Shown here: one piece after another, positions 1 through 8,596 of the stretch
Numbering within the stretch: position 1 is the stretch's first letter
How the letters are laid out: each line of letters opens with the position of its first letter
IMG/VR virus record: IMGVR_UViG_3300021364_000064
Span: 1-38,402 of that record
Source: a virus
DNA length: 38,402 nt
Reading direction: 5' to 3' (one strand)
The notes under the pieces: model-generated
Databases searched by the model: none
What the model saw: only the letters and a program-made list of their open reading frames with translations
What the model was told of the DNA's origin: nothing
Position numbers and translations under genes: made by a program

Positions 1-383
1 CTCTACCATTCACTGAAGTCCCAACTAGATTCAGGTCTTTCCCTATCGCTGCAGCTGGTGGTATTGAGACAGGTGACTTAAACGTCACATTTATTATCGA
101 TGAAGACTTAGCAAATTATGTTTCTATCTACAACTGGATTAAAAAGAATGGTCTCTATGAGCAGCACTCTGACCAGGAAGCACAATACTCAGATGCTAGA
201 TTAGAGATTACTACAAGTAACTACAACCTTGCTGCATATTGTGCTTTTGAAAATGTATTCCCAGTATCACTGTCTGACGTGCAGTTTGATGTTGGGGACC
301 AAGACCAAGAATACTTTACTGCACAAGCAGTATTTAAATACACGTCATTTGAATTACGAAACAAACTGAATGCTAAACTATGA
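1..383 (+). CDS. Tail-tube-like (gp19 family) protein, 3' part only
   Basis: The reading frame is open from base 3 to the TGA at 381-383, so only the last 126 residues are present. The sequence has the mixed beta character of T4 gp19-type tail tube proteins: FRSFPIAAAGG, then TGDLNVTFIID followed by YNWIKK, and a C-terminal stretch with FPVSLSDVQFD and FKYTSFEL. In T4 this fold occurs in the tube protein gp19 and the tube-initiating proteins gp48 and gp54; which of these applies cannot be decided from the fragment. The stop overlaps the uvsY start (ATGA), so the two genes are probably coupled. The family call is from pattern similarity only. Confidence 0.6.
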   Translation, partial: LPFTEVPTRFRSFPIAAAGGIETGDLNVTFIIDEDLANYVSIYNWIKKNGLYEQHSDQEAQYSDARLEITTSNYNLAAYCAFENVFPVSLSDVQFDVGDQDQEYFTAQAVFKYTSFELRNKLNAKL

Positions 384-853
384 AATTTGCTGAATTGAAA
401 ACCCTCTTTGATAATGTAAAAGCAGAATGGCAAGAAGACTCACAGGTTGACTTCCAGTTTAAAAGCAAGCAATACACGGAAGACCTCGCACAGTTATCAC
501 TTGGCATCCCATATCAACACAATAAATATTTAAACTACTACAACGATTTCTCTTCAGAAAAAACAGCGTTGGAGTTTCAATACAGAATTAAGGTCAGAGA
601 CAAACGAGAGTATTACCAAGGAGAAGCAGACCCTGAAGTCTATAAGGAAAAACCCTTTGGACAAACAATCAAAACATCCGAGAAGATGAAAGTCTATCTA
701 GAAGCGGATGAGGATTTAATTAACATTGAAATGAAGATAGAGTTTATTAACAAGGCGCTTTTCTATCTTGATAATGTCTTGAAGATGGTATCGAATAGAA
801 GTTTCCAAATTAAGAACGCTATTGAGTGGGAGAAGTTTATTAACGGAAACTGA
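380..853 (+). CDS. uvsY: UvsY recombination mediator
   Basis: 157 residues; T4 UvsY has 137. UvsY loads the UvsX recombinase onto single-stranded DNA covered by the single-strand binding protein. The C-terminal half aligns by eye with T4 UvsY: a YY-G-GD/DP region near residue 78, then KTSEKMKVYLEADEDL, and the end NRSFQIKNAIEWEKF, which corresponds to the T4 ending with SRGFAIKHIQDMRAF. The start ATG at 380 overlaps the TGA of the tail-tube-like gene. uvsW follows one base after the stop, a conserved uvsY-uvsW pairing. Confidence 0.9.
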   Translation: MKFAELKTLFDNVKAEWQEDSQVDFQFKSKQYTEDLAQLSLGIPYQHNKYLNYYNDFSSEKTALEFQYRIKVRDKREYYQGEADPEVYKEKPFGQTIKTSEKMKVYLEADEDLINIEMKIEFINKALFYLDNVLKMVSNRSFQIKNAIEWEKFINGN

Positions 854-854
854 G

Positions 855-2312
855 ATGAGTATTTCAATCAAGAAGAAGAATGAGGTCTTTATGACCATCA
901 ATGCGGAGCCTGCTATCCACATGGAGTTGTCTGACTACTTCACCTTTGATGTGCCTAATGCAAAATTCATGCCACTCTACCGCAACAAAATGTGGGATGG
1001 CAAGATTCGTTTGTATTCCCCTGGCACTGGTGAATTGTATTGTGGACTAGCAGAGCACCTCAGAGAATGGGCATCGATTAAAAACTATGACTTGTCTTTT
1101 GAAGACAATAAGTTTTACGGTCATGTAGATGACAAAGACCCACTCGTTTCTCTTGAGGGTGTTAAGTATTTCATGAATAAGATTTGTGTTAAGCACAAAC
1201 CAAGAGACTACCAATATAAGGCAGTATATGAGGCACTGAAGAATCACCGCAAACTTCTGCTGTCTCCTACAGCATCTGGTAAGTCTCTAATGATTTACTC
1301 TTTGGTGCGTTATTACGTTGCCCAACAGAAACGTATCCTTATCATTGTGCCTACTACATCATTGGTAGAGCAGATGTATTCTGACTTTGCTGACTACGGT
1401 TGGGATGTAGATGAGTATTGTCATAAAGTATATGGTGGCAAAGATAAGAATACTGACAAGGAAGTAGTCATCTCAACATGGCAATCTATCTACAAGTTTC
1501 CTAAGAGATACTTTGATGACTTTGAATGTGTAATCGGTGACGAGGCACATCAGTTTAAGTCCAAATCTTTGACTGGCATCATGACTAAGTTGCATCAGGC
1601 AAAGTATCGTTTTGGTTTCACTGGCACACTTGATGGGTCTGCTACACACAAGTGGGTGCTAGAAGGATTGTTTGGTCCATGTGCTCAAGTAACAAAGACT
1701 GACAAACTTATCAAAGAAGGTCACCTAGCAGATTTCAGGATTAAGATTCTGCTATTGCAACATGAGCCGCAGACATTTTTCACTTACCAAGATGAGATTG
1801 ATTATCTTGTGGAGCATAAGAAAAGAAATAATCTAATTAAAAATCTAGTCAGAGACTTAAGTGGTAACACTCTTGTATTGTTTAACTATGTCGAAAGACA
1901 TGGTATGCCTTTATACGAGAGCATAAATAATAGCATAGGTGAAACCCGAAAGGTTTTCTTTGTTTATGGTGGAGTAGATACTGAAGAGCGTGAAGAAATC
2001 AGAAGCATTACTGAGCGTGAAAAGGATGCTGTTATCATCGCCTCATACGGCACATTCAGCACAGGTATCAATATTAGAAATTTGCATAACGTCGTATTCG
2101 CATCACCTTCCAAGTCTAGGGTAAGAAATCTTCAATCAATTGGAAGGGTGCTACGCAAAGGTGAAGGAAAAGATTTAGCAACACTATATGATATTGCTGA
2201 CGACATTTCTGAGAAACCAAACAAAAATTATACGTTAAAGCATCTAGAAGAAAGAATCAATATCTACCAAGAAGAAAACTTTAATTATGAAATTATAAAA
2301 ATTAAAGTATAA
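855..2312 (+). CDS. uvsW: UvsW RNA-DNA/DNA helicase
   Basis: 485 residues from ATG 855; T4 UvsW has 503. It is an SF2 helicase that unwinds R-loops and branched DNA and helps the switch from origin-dependent to recombination-dependent replication. The N-terminal domain has the UvsW pattern NKMWDGKIRL. Helicase motifs run in order: I SPTASGKS (about 136-143), II GDEAH (about 228-232), III GFTGT, and VI QSIGRVLRKGEG. An upstream in-frame TTG at 822 lies inside uvsY and would add 11 residues. The ATG at 855 is preferred because it follows the uvsY stop directly. Confidence 0.95.
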   Translation: MSISIKKKNEVFMTINAEPAIHMELSDYFTFDVPNAKFMPLYRNKMWDGKIRLYSPGTGELYCGLAEHLREWASIKNYDLSFEDNKFYGHVDDKDPLVSLEGVKYFMNKICVKHKPRDYQYKAVYEALKNHRKLLLSPTASGKSLMIYSLVRYYVAQQKRILIIVPTTSLVEQMYSDFADYGWDVDEYCHKVYGGKDKNTDKEVVISTWQSIYKFPKRYFDDFECVIGDEAHQFKSKSLTGIMTKLHQAKYRFGFTGTLDGSATHKWVLEGLFGPCAQVTKTDKLIKEGHLADFRIKILLLQHEPQTFFTYQDEIDYLVEHKKRNNLIKNLVRDLSGNTLVLFNYVERHGMPLYESINNSIGETRKVFFVYGGVDTEEREEIRSITEREKDAVIIASYGTFSTGINIRNLHNVVFASPSKSRVRNLQSIGRVLRKGEGKDLATLYDIADDISEKPNKNYTLKHLEERINIYQEENFNYEIIKIKV

Positions 2313-2316
2313 CAAC

Positions 2317-2712
2317 ATGGAAGAAGAATTCTATGCATCAATAAAATTAATGTCAGGCGAGGAAATCGTTGCTAAGGTTTCTTACGATAACGATGAAGAT
2401 GTTCTTATTATTGAGAATCCTCGCGTAGTGAATGTTATTGAAATGAAAAAGGGTAGGTCACACATGAAAGGATTTACCTTTGAATCATGGATGGCAGCAA
2501 CTTATGATGAGATGTTTATTATTAAAAAAGACCACATCCTCACCATCACAGAATTAGATACTAAGATTCAAAAATTTTATCAAAGGTATCTACAAAAAGA
2601 AAATGGTGAGATTGAAGAATCTACAAAAGTAGATATCAAACATCAAAGAGGATATATGTCTTCAGTTAAAGAAGCCCGTAAGTCTTTAGAAGATCTCTAT
2701 AAAAGAAGCTAA
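2317..2712 (+). CDS. Sm-like (LSm/Hfq-fold) protein, paralog 1
   Basis: 131 residues. The first 30 residues have the Sm1 pattern: IKLMSGEEIVAKV, an acidic turn, then LIIENPRVV. A second strand pair follows (FESWMAATYDEMFIIKKDHILTI) and then a long charged helix. Two other ORFs (15026 and 15333) share the same scheme, S/K-GE-x-IVA-x-V ... NPY-I ... W ... D-x-F-x-V ... ILT. An Sm-like fold has been reported for a metagenomic protein of putative cyanophage origin (from memory). A role in RNA binding or mRNA turnover is inference. It begins four bases after uvsW and ends before the gp55 promoter. Confidence 0.6.
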   Translation: MEEEFYASIKLMSGEEIVAKVSYDNDEDVLIIENPRVVNVIEMKKGRSHMKGFTFESWMAATYDEMFIIKKDHILTITELDTKIQKFYQRYLQKENGEIEESTKVDIKHQRGYMSSVKEARKSLEDLYKRS

Positions 2713-2771
2713 TAATCTTTGAAACGCTACATCGCTAATTATACAGAGATTTGAAGGTCTTGTCAAGTCCC

Positions 2772-2800
2772 TTGCATTTTATGGCATAAGGTGTTACAAT
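2772..2800 (+). promoter_or_regulatory. Sigma70-type promoter for gp55
   Basis: TTGCAT at 2772-2777 and TACAAT at 2795-2800 are separated by exactly 17 bases in the 110-base gap before gp55. Four of six bases at -35 and five of six at -10 match the consensus. It would be read by the host vegetative polymerase and give gp55 its own early or middle transcript. Confidence 0.65.
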
Positions 2801-2822
2801 ACAAACAAGGATAAGTAAGACC

Positions 2823-3314
2823 ATGGCAAGAAGAAAGACAGAAAACTATGTAAACAACAGAGACTTCCTAGATGCTCTGATGGTTTATCGTAAAGAGGTT
2901 GCTGAAGCAGAAGCAAACGGTCAACCGAAACCTCGCGTCCCTCCTTATATTGGAGAGTGCTTTCTTAAGATTGCGACACACTTGTCATACAAACCAAACT
3001 TCGTAAACTACATGTTTAGAGAAGACATGATTTGCGATGGTATTGAAAACTGCTTACAATATATTCACAATTTTAATCCAGAGAAGTCTACTAATCCTTT
3101 TGCATACTTCACTCAGATTATCTACTTTGCCTTTCTTCGCCGTATCTCTAAAGAAAAGAAACAGTTAGAAATCAAAGCAAAGATTCTAGAGAAGTCTGGT
3201 TTTGATGAAGTTTTACATACAGACAGCCACACTGGCGACATGGCAGGTTATAGTAGTAGCTCCTCTGACTTGAATAGCATCAAAGAGTCCCTTGAGATTA
3301 GATACAAACGATGA
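2823..3314 (+). CDS. 55: gp55, late-transcription sigma-like factor
   Basis: 163 residues; T4 gp55 has 185. It directs host RNA polymerase to TATAAATA late promoters and in T4 is activated by clamp gp45. The sequence has a basic start, the PPYIGECFLKIATHLS region, and a sigma region 2-like core with CLQYIHNFNPEKSTNPFAYF followed by IIYFAFLRRISKEKK. This matches region 2.2-2.4 of gp55 and other sigma factors. The C-terminal tail is serine-rich. An AAGGA ribosome site lies upstream, and the stop overlaps the gp47 start (ATGA). TATAAATA motifs in this window at 13724, 24785, 25804, 32853 and 38154 are its expected targets. Confidence 0.9.
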   Translation: MARRKTENYVNNRDFLDALMVYRKEVAEAEANGQPKPRVPPYIGECFLKIATHLSYKPNFVNYMFREDMICDGIENCLQYIHNFNPEKSTNPFAYFTQIIYFAFLRRISKEKKQLEIKAKILEKSGFDEVLHTDSHTGDMAGYSSSSSDLNSIKESLEIRYKR

Positions 3315-4357
3315 TTGCTCTTATCACTGACCAGCACTTAGATGGAAGAAAAGGTAGTGTTGCTTTTTGGGAATACTTTAAAAAATTCTATGATGATGTT
3401 TTCTTCCCTACACTGGAAAAGAAAGGTATCAAGAGCATCATCGATTTAGGTGATACATTCGATAACCGTAAAGGTATTGACTTCAATGTATGGAGTCGTG
3501 TGCGACAGTATTATTTCCAACGTCTTGAAGACATGGGTATTACTGTCCACATGATTCTTGGCAATCATTGTGTGTATTATAAGAATACTAATGAAGTAAA
3601 CTCACCTGACCTGCTGCTTGATAATTTCCACAACATCAATGTTATCTCCACTGCTCGTGAGGTTACAGTTGAGGGGAGAAAGATTCTTATGCTGCCTTGG
3701 ATTAATTCTGAAAACAGAGAGAAGACACTCAAACTAATTGAAGAGACTGATGCTGAAATCTGCATGGGTCACCTTGAGTTGAATGGTTTTGAAGTGACTC
3801 CTGGCATGAGAATGGAGCATGGGATGGACCCCAAGATTTTCTCTAAATTCGAGCAAGTATTCTCTGGTCATTTCCACCATAAGTCTAAGAAAGGTAACAT
3901 CCAATATCTCGGTAATCCTTATCAGATGTTTTGGAATGACTATAAAGATGAAAGAGGATTCCATCTATGGGACCCCGACACTACTAAACTTACTAGAGTC
4001 AAGAATCCTTACGAGATTTTTCAAAAAGTTTTCTATAACGAAACTACAAAGTCACATTTAGAGTTTGACCTTGACAAGTGTAAACATTCATTCGTCAAGA
4101 TTGTAGTTGAAGATAAAAAAGACTACCAAGAGTTTGAGAAGTTTGTGGAGAATGTCTATTGCAAGAAACCACATGATGTCAAAATCATTGAGACTTTTGT
4201 CAATGACACATTCTTGGAAGACGATGATAATGTAGAAGTCAAAGATACATTGACTTTGCTCAATGAATATATCGATGAAGTTGACCTAGCAGTCAACAAA
4301 GACAAACTAAAATCTCTCATGCGGTCCCTATATATTGAGAGTTGTGAGGTAGTATAA
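3311..4357 (+). CDS. 47: gp47, recombination endonuclease subunit (Mre11-like)
   Basis: 348 residues; T4 gp47 has 339. With gp46 it forms the Mre11-Rad50-like nuclease that resects DNA ends for UvsX-dependent recombination. The metallophosphoesterase motifs occur in order: DQHLDG (residues 7-12), LGDTFDNRKG (about 46-55), LGNH (about 88-91), MGHLEL, and FSGHFHHKSKKGNIQYLGNPYQ. All metal-binding Asp, Asn and His positions expected for the family appear intact. Start and stop both overlap neighbours (gp55 ATGA and TAATG), which indicates one operon. Confidence 0.95.
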   Translation: MIALITDQHLDGRKGSVAFWEYFKKFYDDVFFPTLEKKGIKSIIDLGDTFDNRKGIDFNVWSRVRQYYFQRLEDMGITVHMILGNHCVYYKNTNEVNSPDLLLDNFHNINVISTAREVTVEGRKILMLPWINSENREKTLKLIEETDAEICMGHLELNGFEVTPGMRMEHGMDPKIFSKFEQVFSGHFHHKSKKGNIQYLGNPYQMFWNDYKDERGFHLWDPDTTKLTRVKNPYEIFQKVFYNETTKSHLEFDLDKCKHSFVKIVVEDKKDYQEFEKFVENVYCKKPHDVKIIETFVNDTFLEDDDNVEVKDTLTLLNEYIDEVDLAVNKDKLKSLMRSLYIESCEVV

Positions 4358-4626
4358 TGTTTCTCATCACCCTCAAGGACCAACCTGATGGAGTCTATTC
4401 TCTAATATCAGAAGAGGGTGAGCATGTCATCTTTTTCTTTGAGGAGGAAGATGATGCCGACAGATACCTCATGCAACTAGAGCAACACGATGACCACCAA
4501 GACCTGCCAGAGATGACAGTTGTTGAGGTGGATATTGACATTGCTTCAAAAGTATGCGAAGATAAAGGATACCACTACACAGTGGTAACACCAGACGACG
4601 TGATAGTGCCACCCGACGATTTATGA
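4357..4626 (+). CDS. DUF3110-family protein
   Basis: 89 residues, acidic. The pattern VIFFFEEEDDADRYLMQLE, then a VVEVDIDIASKVCEDKGY segment and an ending VTPDDVIVPP, fits the DUF3110 family, which is known mainly from cyanobacteria. The function is unknown. The gene sits between gp47 and gp46, overlapping both (TAATG, ATGA), so it should be produced in step with the two nuclease subunits. A host origin is inferred from the family's distribution; a contribution to the gp46/47 complex is only a possibility. Confidence 0.65.
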   Translation: MFLITLKDQPDGVYSLISEEGEHVIFFFEEEDDADRYLMQLEQHDDHQDLPEMTVVEVDIDIASKVCEDKGYHYTVVTPDDVIVPPDDL

Positions 4627-6347
4627 TTATTTTTGAAAACCTGAAGTGGAAAAACTTTCTTAGCACAGGCAATCAGTTTACTGAAGTTAACCTGGCACAA
4701 GACAGGAGCACTATCATTGTTGGTGCTAATGGTGCAGGTAAATCCACAATCCTAGACGCACTTACCTTCGCGTTGTTTGGAAAACCTTTTCGTAAGATTA
4801 ATAAACCACAGCTCCTTAACTCCATCAATCAAGGAGATTGTGTTGTTAATCTTAACTTTAATATCGGCAGGAATAAATACGAAGTAACGCGGGGTATTAA
4901 ACCTGCGATATTTGAAGTAAAGCAGAATGGCGCTGTATTAAATCAAGATGCATCTGTTAATGACCAACAGAAGAATTTTGAGCAAACCATTCTCAAAATG
5001 AATTACAAATCTTTCACCCAGATTGTTGTATTGGGGTCCTCTACCTTCGTGCCTTTCATGAGACTGCCGCTGGCAGCACGAAGAGATATCATTGAAGACA
5101 TTCTGGATATTCAGATTTTCTCATCGATGAATGTAAATCTGAAAGATAAGATTAGAAATATTAACGATGAATTAAAAGACCACGAATATAAACTCTCACT
5201 TGTCAAAGAAAAAATTGACATGCAGAAGCAGTTTATGCTCGACATTGAAAAGAAGAATAAAGAAGATATTCAGGAAAAAGAATCTCGTAAAGAGCAATTC
5301 CTGACAGAGGCGTTAGGTTATGAAACTGAAATACTCAATAACGACAAGGAAATCGACACTAAGACCTCTGCCGTTTCAGACACGCAGAAAATTAAAGCAA
5401 CGATTGCTAAGGTCGAAACGCTCAAGAATAAAATCTCAACTAAACAAAACTCATACGCAAAAGAGAAATCATTCTTTGAGGAAAATGATTCTTGTCCGAC
5501 ATGCGGTCAAGGTATCGAAGAGCATTTTAAACACGAAAAGGTCACGCTTCTCTCGGATAAACTTACTGAGGTGGAGAAAGCAATGTCTGATTTGGGACAA
5601 CAACTTTCCGATCTCCAAAGTCAAGAGAATACCTTTATTCTTTTAATTGATGAAATCAATCAACTCAATTTAAAGAATAGACAATTAAAGAATGACATTA
5701 ACTCACTTCATAGGCGAATTGAGGACTTGGACCGAGACATCAGAAAACTTAGGGATACGGATGTCAATCAACGGGAGCAGTTTTCAATTCTTAAATCGCT
5801 CGACAATCAAAGCAAAGAAATACAAAAAGTCATCTCAGAAACCAAAGAGGAAAAAGATTGTCTCACCACAGCAACGCAACTTCTCAAAGACTCAGGCATC
5901 AAAACGCGCATCATCAAAAAATACCTCCCGACGATGAATAAACTCATCAACGAGTATCTGGACAAGATGGAATTCTCAGCAAGTTTTATGCTTGACGAAA
6001 GTTTTTCTGAAGTAATCAAATCTAGATACCGTGATGAATTTAGTTATGAAAGTTTTAGCGAGGGAGAGAAAGCTCGTATTGATATTGCTCTGTTGCTTAC
6101 TTGGCGCAGCATTGCTAAACTTAAGAATAGCGTGGATACTAACCTCCTTATTCTAGATGAAATCTTTGACGGGTCTCTAGACCAATCTGGCAATAGTGAC
6201 CTTGGTTGGATTCTAAAAACGTTTGATGACAAGACAAACGTATTCGTCATCTCACACCGCGACAACATGGCAGATAAGTTTGACCGATGTCTGCGATTCG
6301 AGAAGCATAAGAATTTCTCATACGTCACGGAAGAGACAACAGCATGA
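4623..6347 (+). CDS. 46: gp46, recombination endonuclease subunit (Rad50-like)
   Basis: 574 residues; T4 gp46 has 560. It is the ABC/SMC-type ATPase partner of gp47. Walker A VGANGAGKST lies near residues 33-42. Long heptad-rich coiled-coil arms flank a zinc hook CPTCG at about 291-295. The ABC signature SFSEGEKARIDIAL is near 477-490, followed by Walker B LLILDEIFDGSLD and the H-loop VISHRD. All ATPase elements are intact. The gene begins inside the DUF3110 stop (ATGA). A hairpin and a promoter follow. Confidence 0.95.
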   Translation: MIIFENLKWKNFLSTGNQFTEVNLAQDRSTIIVGANGAGKSTILDALTFALFGKPFRKINKPQLLNSINQGDCVVNLNFNIGRNKYEVTRGIKPAIFEVKQNGAVLNQDASVNDQQKNFEQTILKMNYKSFTQIVVLGSSTFVPFMRLPLAARRDIIEDILDIQIFSSMNVNLKDKIRNINDELKDHEYKLSLVKEKIDMQKQFMLDIEKKNKEDIQEKESRKEQFLTEALGYETEILNNDKEIDTKTSAVSDTQKIKATIAKVETLKNKISTKQNSYAKEKSFFEENDSCPTCGQGIEEHFKHEKVTLLSDKLTEVEKAMSDLGQQLSDLQSQENTFILLIDEINQLNLKNRQLKNDINSLHRRIEDLDRDIRKLRDTDVNQREQFSILKSLDNQSKEIQKVISETKEEKDCLTTATQLLKDSGIKTRIIKKYLPTMNKLINEYLDKMEFSASFMLDESFSEVIKSRYRDEFSYESFSEGEKARIDIALLLTWRSIAKLKNSVDTNLLILDEIFDGSLDQSGNSDLGWILKTFDDKTNVFVISHRDNMADKFDRCLRFEKHKNFSYVTEETTA

Positions 6348-6353
6348 CTTATC

Positions 6354-6377
6354 AGGGGTTGCCTACGGGTGACCCCT
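6354..6377 (+). terminator. Hairpin with UACG tetraloop, possible weak terminator
   Basis: AGGGGT (6354-6359) pairs perfectly with ACCCCT (6372-6377). Two wobble and two C-G pairs extend the stem to a C(TACG)G tetraloop, a member of the very stable UNCG class. The tract after it (TATTGTATT) is not a clean T run, so termination may be partial. It could also protect the 3' end of the gp46 mRNA. Confidence 0.5.
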
Positions 6378-6387
6378 ATTGTATTAT
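6359..6387 (+). promoter_or_regulatory. Sigma70-type promoter for the CobT-like/CobS-like genes
   Basis: TTGCCT at 6359-6364 and TATTAT at 6382-6387 are spaced by 17 bases. The -35 element lies inside the hairpin that follows gp46, so end-of-operon and start-of-operon signals are overlaid. The next start codon is at 6411. Confidence 0.6.
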
Positions 6388-6410
6388 AAGTCCATCAACG
6401 CAAGAGACTA

Positions 6411-8525
6411 ATGCTTAACATGGAAGTCAAGGGCAACCTCGCCCGACTGCTAGCCACCGAGAATCTGGTTGTAGAGCACCGCAACGTAGAGACTGCCATG
6501 TTTAACGTTGTTGACCGTGTGCTAACCCTGCCCATGTGGAAGCGTGCCAGCAGCGATGTGTATGACATGCTGGTGGGTCATGAGGTCGGTCATGCTCTCT
6601 ACACCCCACAGAAGTTTGGGCATGACTATGGTGTCCCTCAAACTTACATCAACGTGGTTGAGGATGCTCGTATCGAGAAACTGATGAAGCGTAAGTTTCC
6701 TGGTTTGTCTCGTAACTTCTATGTTGGATACAAAGAGTTGGATGAGCAGGACTTCTTTTGTATCGGTGACCGTGACCTTGAATCCTATACTCTGATTGAC
6801 CGTATCAATCTCCACTTCAAGATTGGTGCTTATTCTCCTATGCCATTCTCTGCAGAAGAGATGGAGTTGGTTGACTTGGTTGCTGCTGCTGAGACCTTTG
6901 AAGATGTTGTAGAAGCAACTCGTCGCATCCTTGCATACACCAAAGAAAAGGAGATGGAGAAGGTTGCTGACATTCCTAACGCTGAGGAGATGGGCAATCC
7001 TTCACCCATGGCACAGGATGGTGACTCCATGACTCACGAAGAAATGCTTGAGGAAGCAGAGCGTCGTGAGGATGCTAATGCTGAGGAGACTAGCAATGAG
7101 GGCACTCCTACTACTGGAGCAGGAGACCTCGGTGGTGAATTAAAGTCTGAGACTGATGCTGCATTTACTGAGTCTGCCAAAGACTTGACTTCCAAAGAAT
7201 ATGGTGAAACTCACTATGTTGAGATGCCACCTCTTGACATTGAGACCTTTGTGGTCTCTAACAAGACTGTCATGAAAGATTGTGAGGAATGCTACGCTGA
7301 GCAATCTGCTGATAGTTTTAACTATGCTGACAATGATTATCTGACGTATCGTAAGGAAGCACAGAAAGAAGTCAACTATCTGGTCAAAGAGTTTGAGATG
7401 AAGAAGTCTGCAGACCAGTATGCTCGCGCTAGCACTGCAAAGACTGGTGTGCTTGACACATCTAAACTCCATACTTTCAAATGGAATGAGGACCTCTTCA
7501 AGAAGATTAATGTTGTCCCTGACGGTAAGAATCATGGACTGATTTTCGTCCTTGATTGGTCTGGGTCTATGGGTGGTATTCTTCGGAATACTGTCAAGCA
7601 ACTCTTCAACATTGCATGGTTTTGTAAGAAGTGTCAGATTCCTTTTGATGTCTATGCATTCACTAACAACTACTGGGTTGACCGTAACTTCAACTATCAT
7701 GATGAGCTCTATGAAACTTCTCATCCTCACCACAAAACAATTGAGGGATACATCGAGATTCAACCAAACTTCCGTATGCTGAATATGGTTTCCTTTGATG
7801 GGAAGAGTGGCAAGAATCTGGAGAAGCAACTGCGAAACTTCTGGCGTATTGTCGGTGGTGAAGTCATGTATTGTGGTTACAGGAATCCTGCTGGTTATGG
7901 TCTCTCTGGCACCCCTCTCAATGAGGCAGCAATTTCTCTGACTGCTATCATCCCCGACTTCCTCAAGCGCAACAAAGTCCAGAAGACTAACGTTGTGATT
8001 CTGTCTGATGGTGAGGCACAGTCAATTTCTTACAATCGTAAGTTGCACTACGGTGGCGAAGAAAAGTTTGGTCGTCGTCACATTGAGCGTGATTGTGTCC
8101 TGCGTGACCGCCAGACTGGACGTGTCTATCCTGCCTTTGATGGTGGTTACTACAGTAGTGGTGACTTGACCACTAGCACCTTCCTTAATGCTGTCCGTCA
8201 CCGATTCCCTGACATCAATCTGATTGGTATCCGTCTTCTTAGTGGTCGTGCTCTCAGCACTGCTATGGCAACTGGTAGGTGTGACACTGCTTATGAGAAA
8301 GTCCAGAAGCAGTGGAAGAAAGAGAAGACTGCTGCAGTGCCAGAATTCAATGGTTATCAGATGATGTATTTCATGTCTGCCAATGACCTGCATGATGATG
8401 ACACTGGTATCGATGTCCCAGACGATGCTACTAAGACTCAAATCAAGAATGCATTCAGGAAATCCCTCGTCAAAAAGGGAGTCAACAAGAAGATGCTCTC
8501 TTCCTTTGCAACCATGGTCAGTTGA
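6411..8525 (+). CDS. CobT-like VWA protein with N-terminal HExxH motif
   Basis: 704 residues. The N-terminus carries HEVGH at 57-61 with a following acidic IEKLMKRKF region (VEDARIEK), as in zinc metallopeptidases. A Glu/Asp-rich linker spans about 190-245. The C-terminal half is a von Willebrand A domain with a complete MIDAS: DWSGSM at 382-387, SGTPLNEA, and VVILSDGEA. Cyanophage genomes usually label this gene cobT or peptidase. The pairing with an AAA+ partner downstream fits either a cobaltochelatase CobS-CobT system or, more generally, a MoxR-VWA chaperone pair. The cobalt substrate is not shown by the sequence. An alternative start is ATG 6420. Confidence 0.75.
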   Translation: MLNMEVKGNLARLLATENLVVEHRNVETAMFNVVDRVLTLPMWKRASSDVYDMLVGHEVGHALYTPQKFGHDYGVPQTYINVVEDARIEKLMKRKFPGLSRNFYVGYKELDEQDFFCIGDRDLESYTLIDRINLHFKIGAYSPMPFSAEEMELVDLVAAAETFEDVVEATRRILAYTKEKEMEKVADIPNAEEMGNPSPMAQDGDSMTHEEMLEEAERREDANAEETSNEGTPTTGAGDLGGELKSETDAAFTESAKDLTSKEYGETHYVEMPPLDIETFVVSNKTVMKDCEECYAEQSADSFNYADNDYLTYRKEAQKEVNYLVKEFEMKKSADQYARASTAKTGVLDTSKLHTFKWNEDLFKKINVVPDGKNHGLIFVLDWSGSMGGILRNTVKQLFNIAWFCKKCQIPFDVYAFTNNYWVDRNFNYHDELYETSHPHHKTIEGYIEIQPNFRMLNMVSFDGKSGKNLEKQLRNFWRIVGGEVMYCGYRNPAGYGLSGTPLNEAAISLTAIIPDFLKRNKVQKTNVVILSDGEAQSISYNRKLHYGGEEKFGRRHIERDCVLRDRQTGRVYPAFDGGYYSSGDLTTSTFLNAVRHRFPDINLIGIRLLSGRALSTAMATGRCDTAYEKVQKQWKKEKTAAVPEFNGYQMMYFMSANDLHDDDTGIDVPDDATKTQIKNAFRKSLVKKGVNKKMLSSFATMVS

Positions 8526-8544
8526 GGCACTGTCCTCATCTGAC

Positions 8545-8572
8545 CTAAATACTGTCCAACTTGCTCTATAAT
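8545..8572 (+). promoter_or_regulatory. Possible promoter elements before the CobS-like gene
   Basis: The 71-base gap holds CTAAATAC at 8545-8552, which resembles a T4-type late element, and TATAAT at 8567-8572, a perfect sigma70 -10 box without a clear -35 at the right distance. Either could give the AAA+ gene a transcript independent of the VWA gene. The support is weak. Confidence 0.3.
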
Positions 8573-8596
8573 AACTACATCAACGAAAGGCACTCA

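Noticed and set aside
7140-7829. A 229-residue minus-strand open frame
   Set aside because: It lies antisense within the VWA gene, whose motifs and frame are clear. It has no ribosome site or recognisable domain.
8022-8441. A 139-residue minus-strand open frame
   Set aside because: Low-complexity Ser/Thr-rich antisense of the VWA domain, without start signals.
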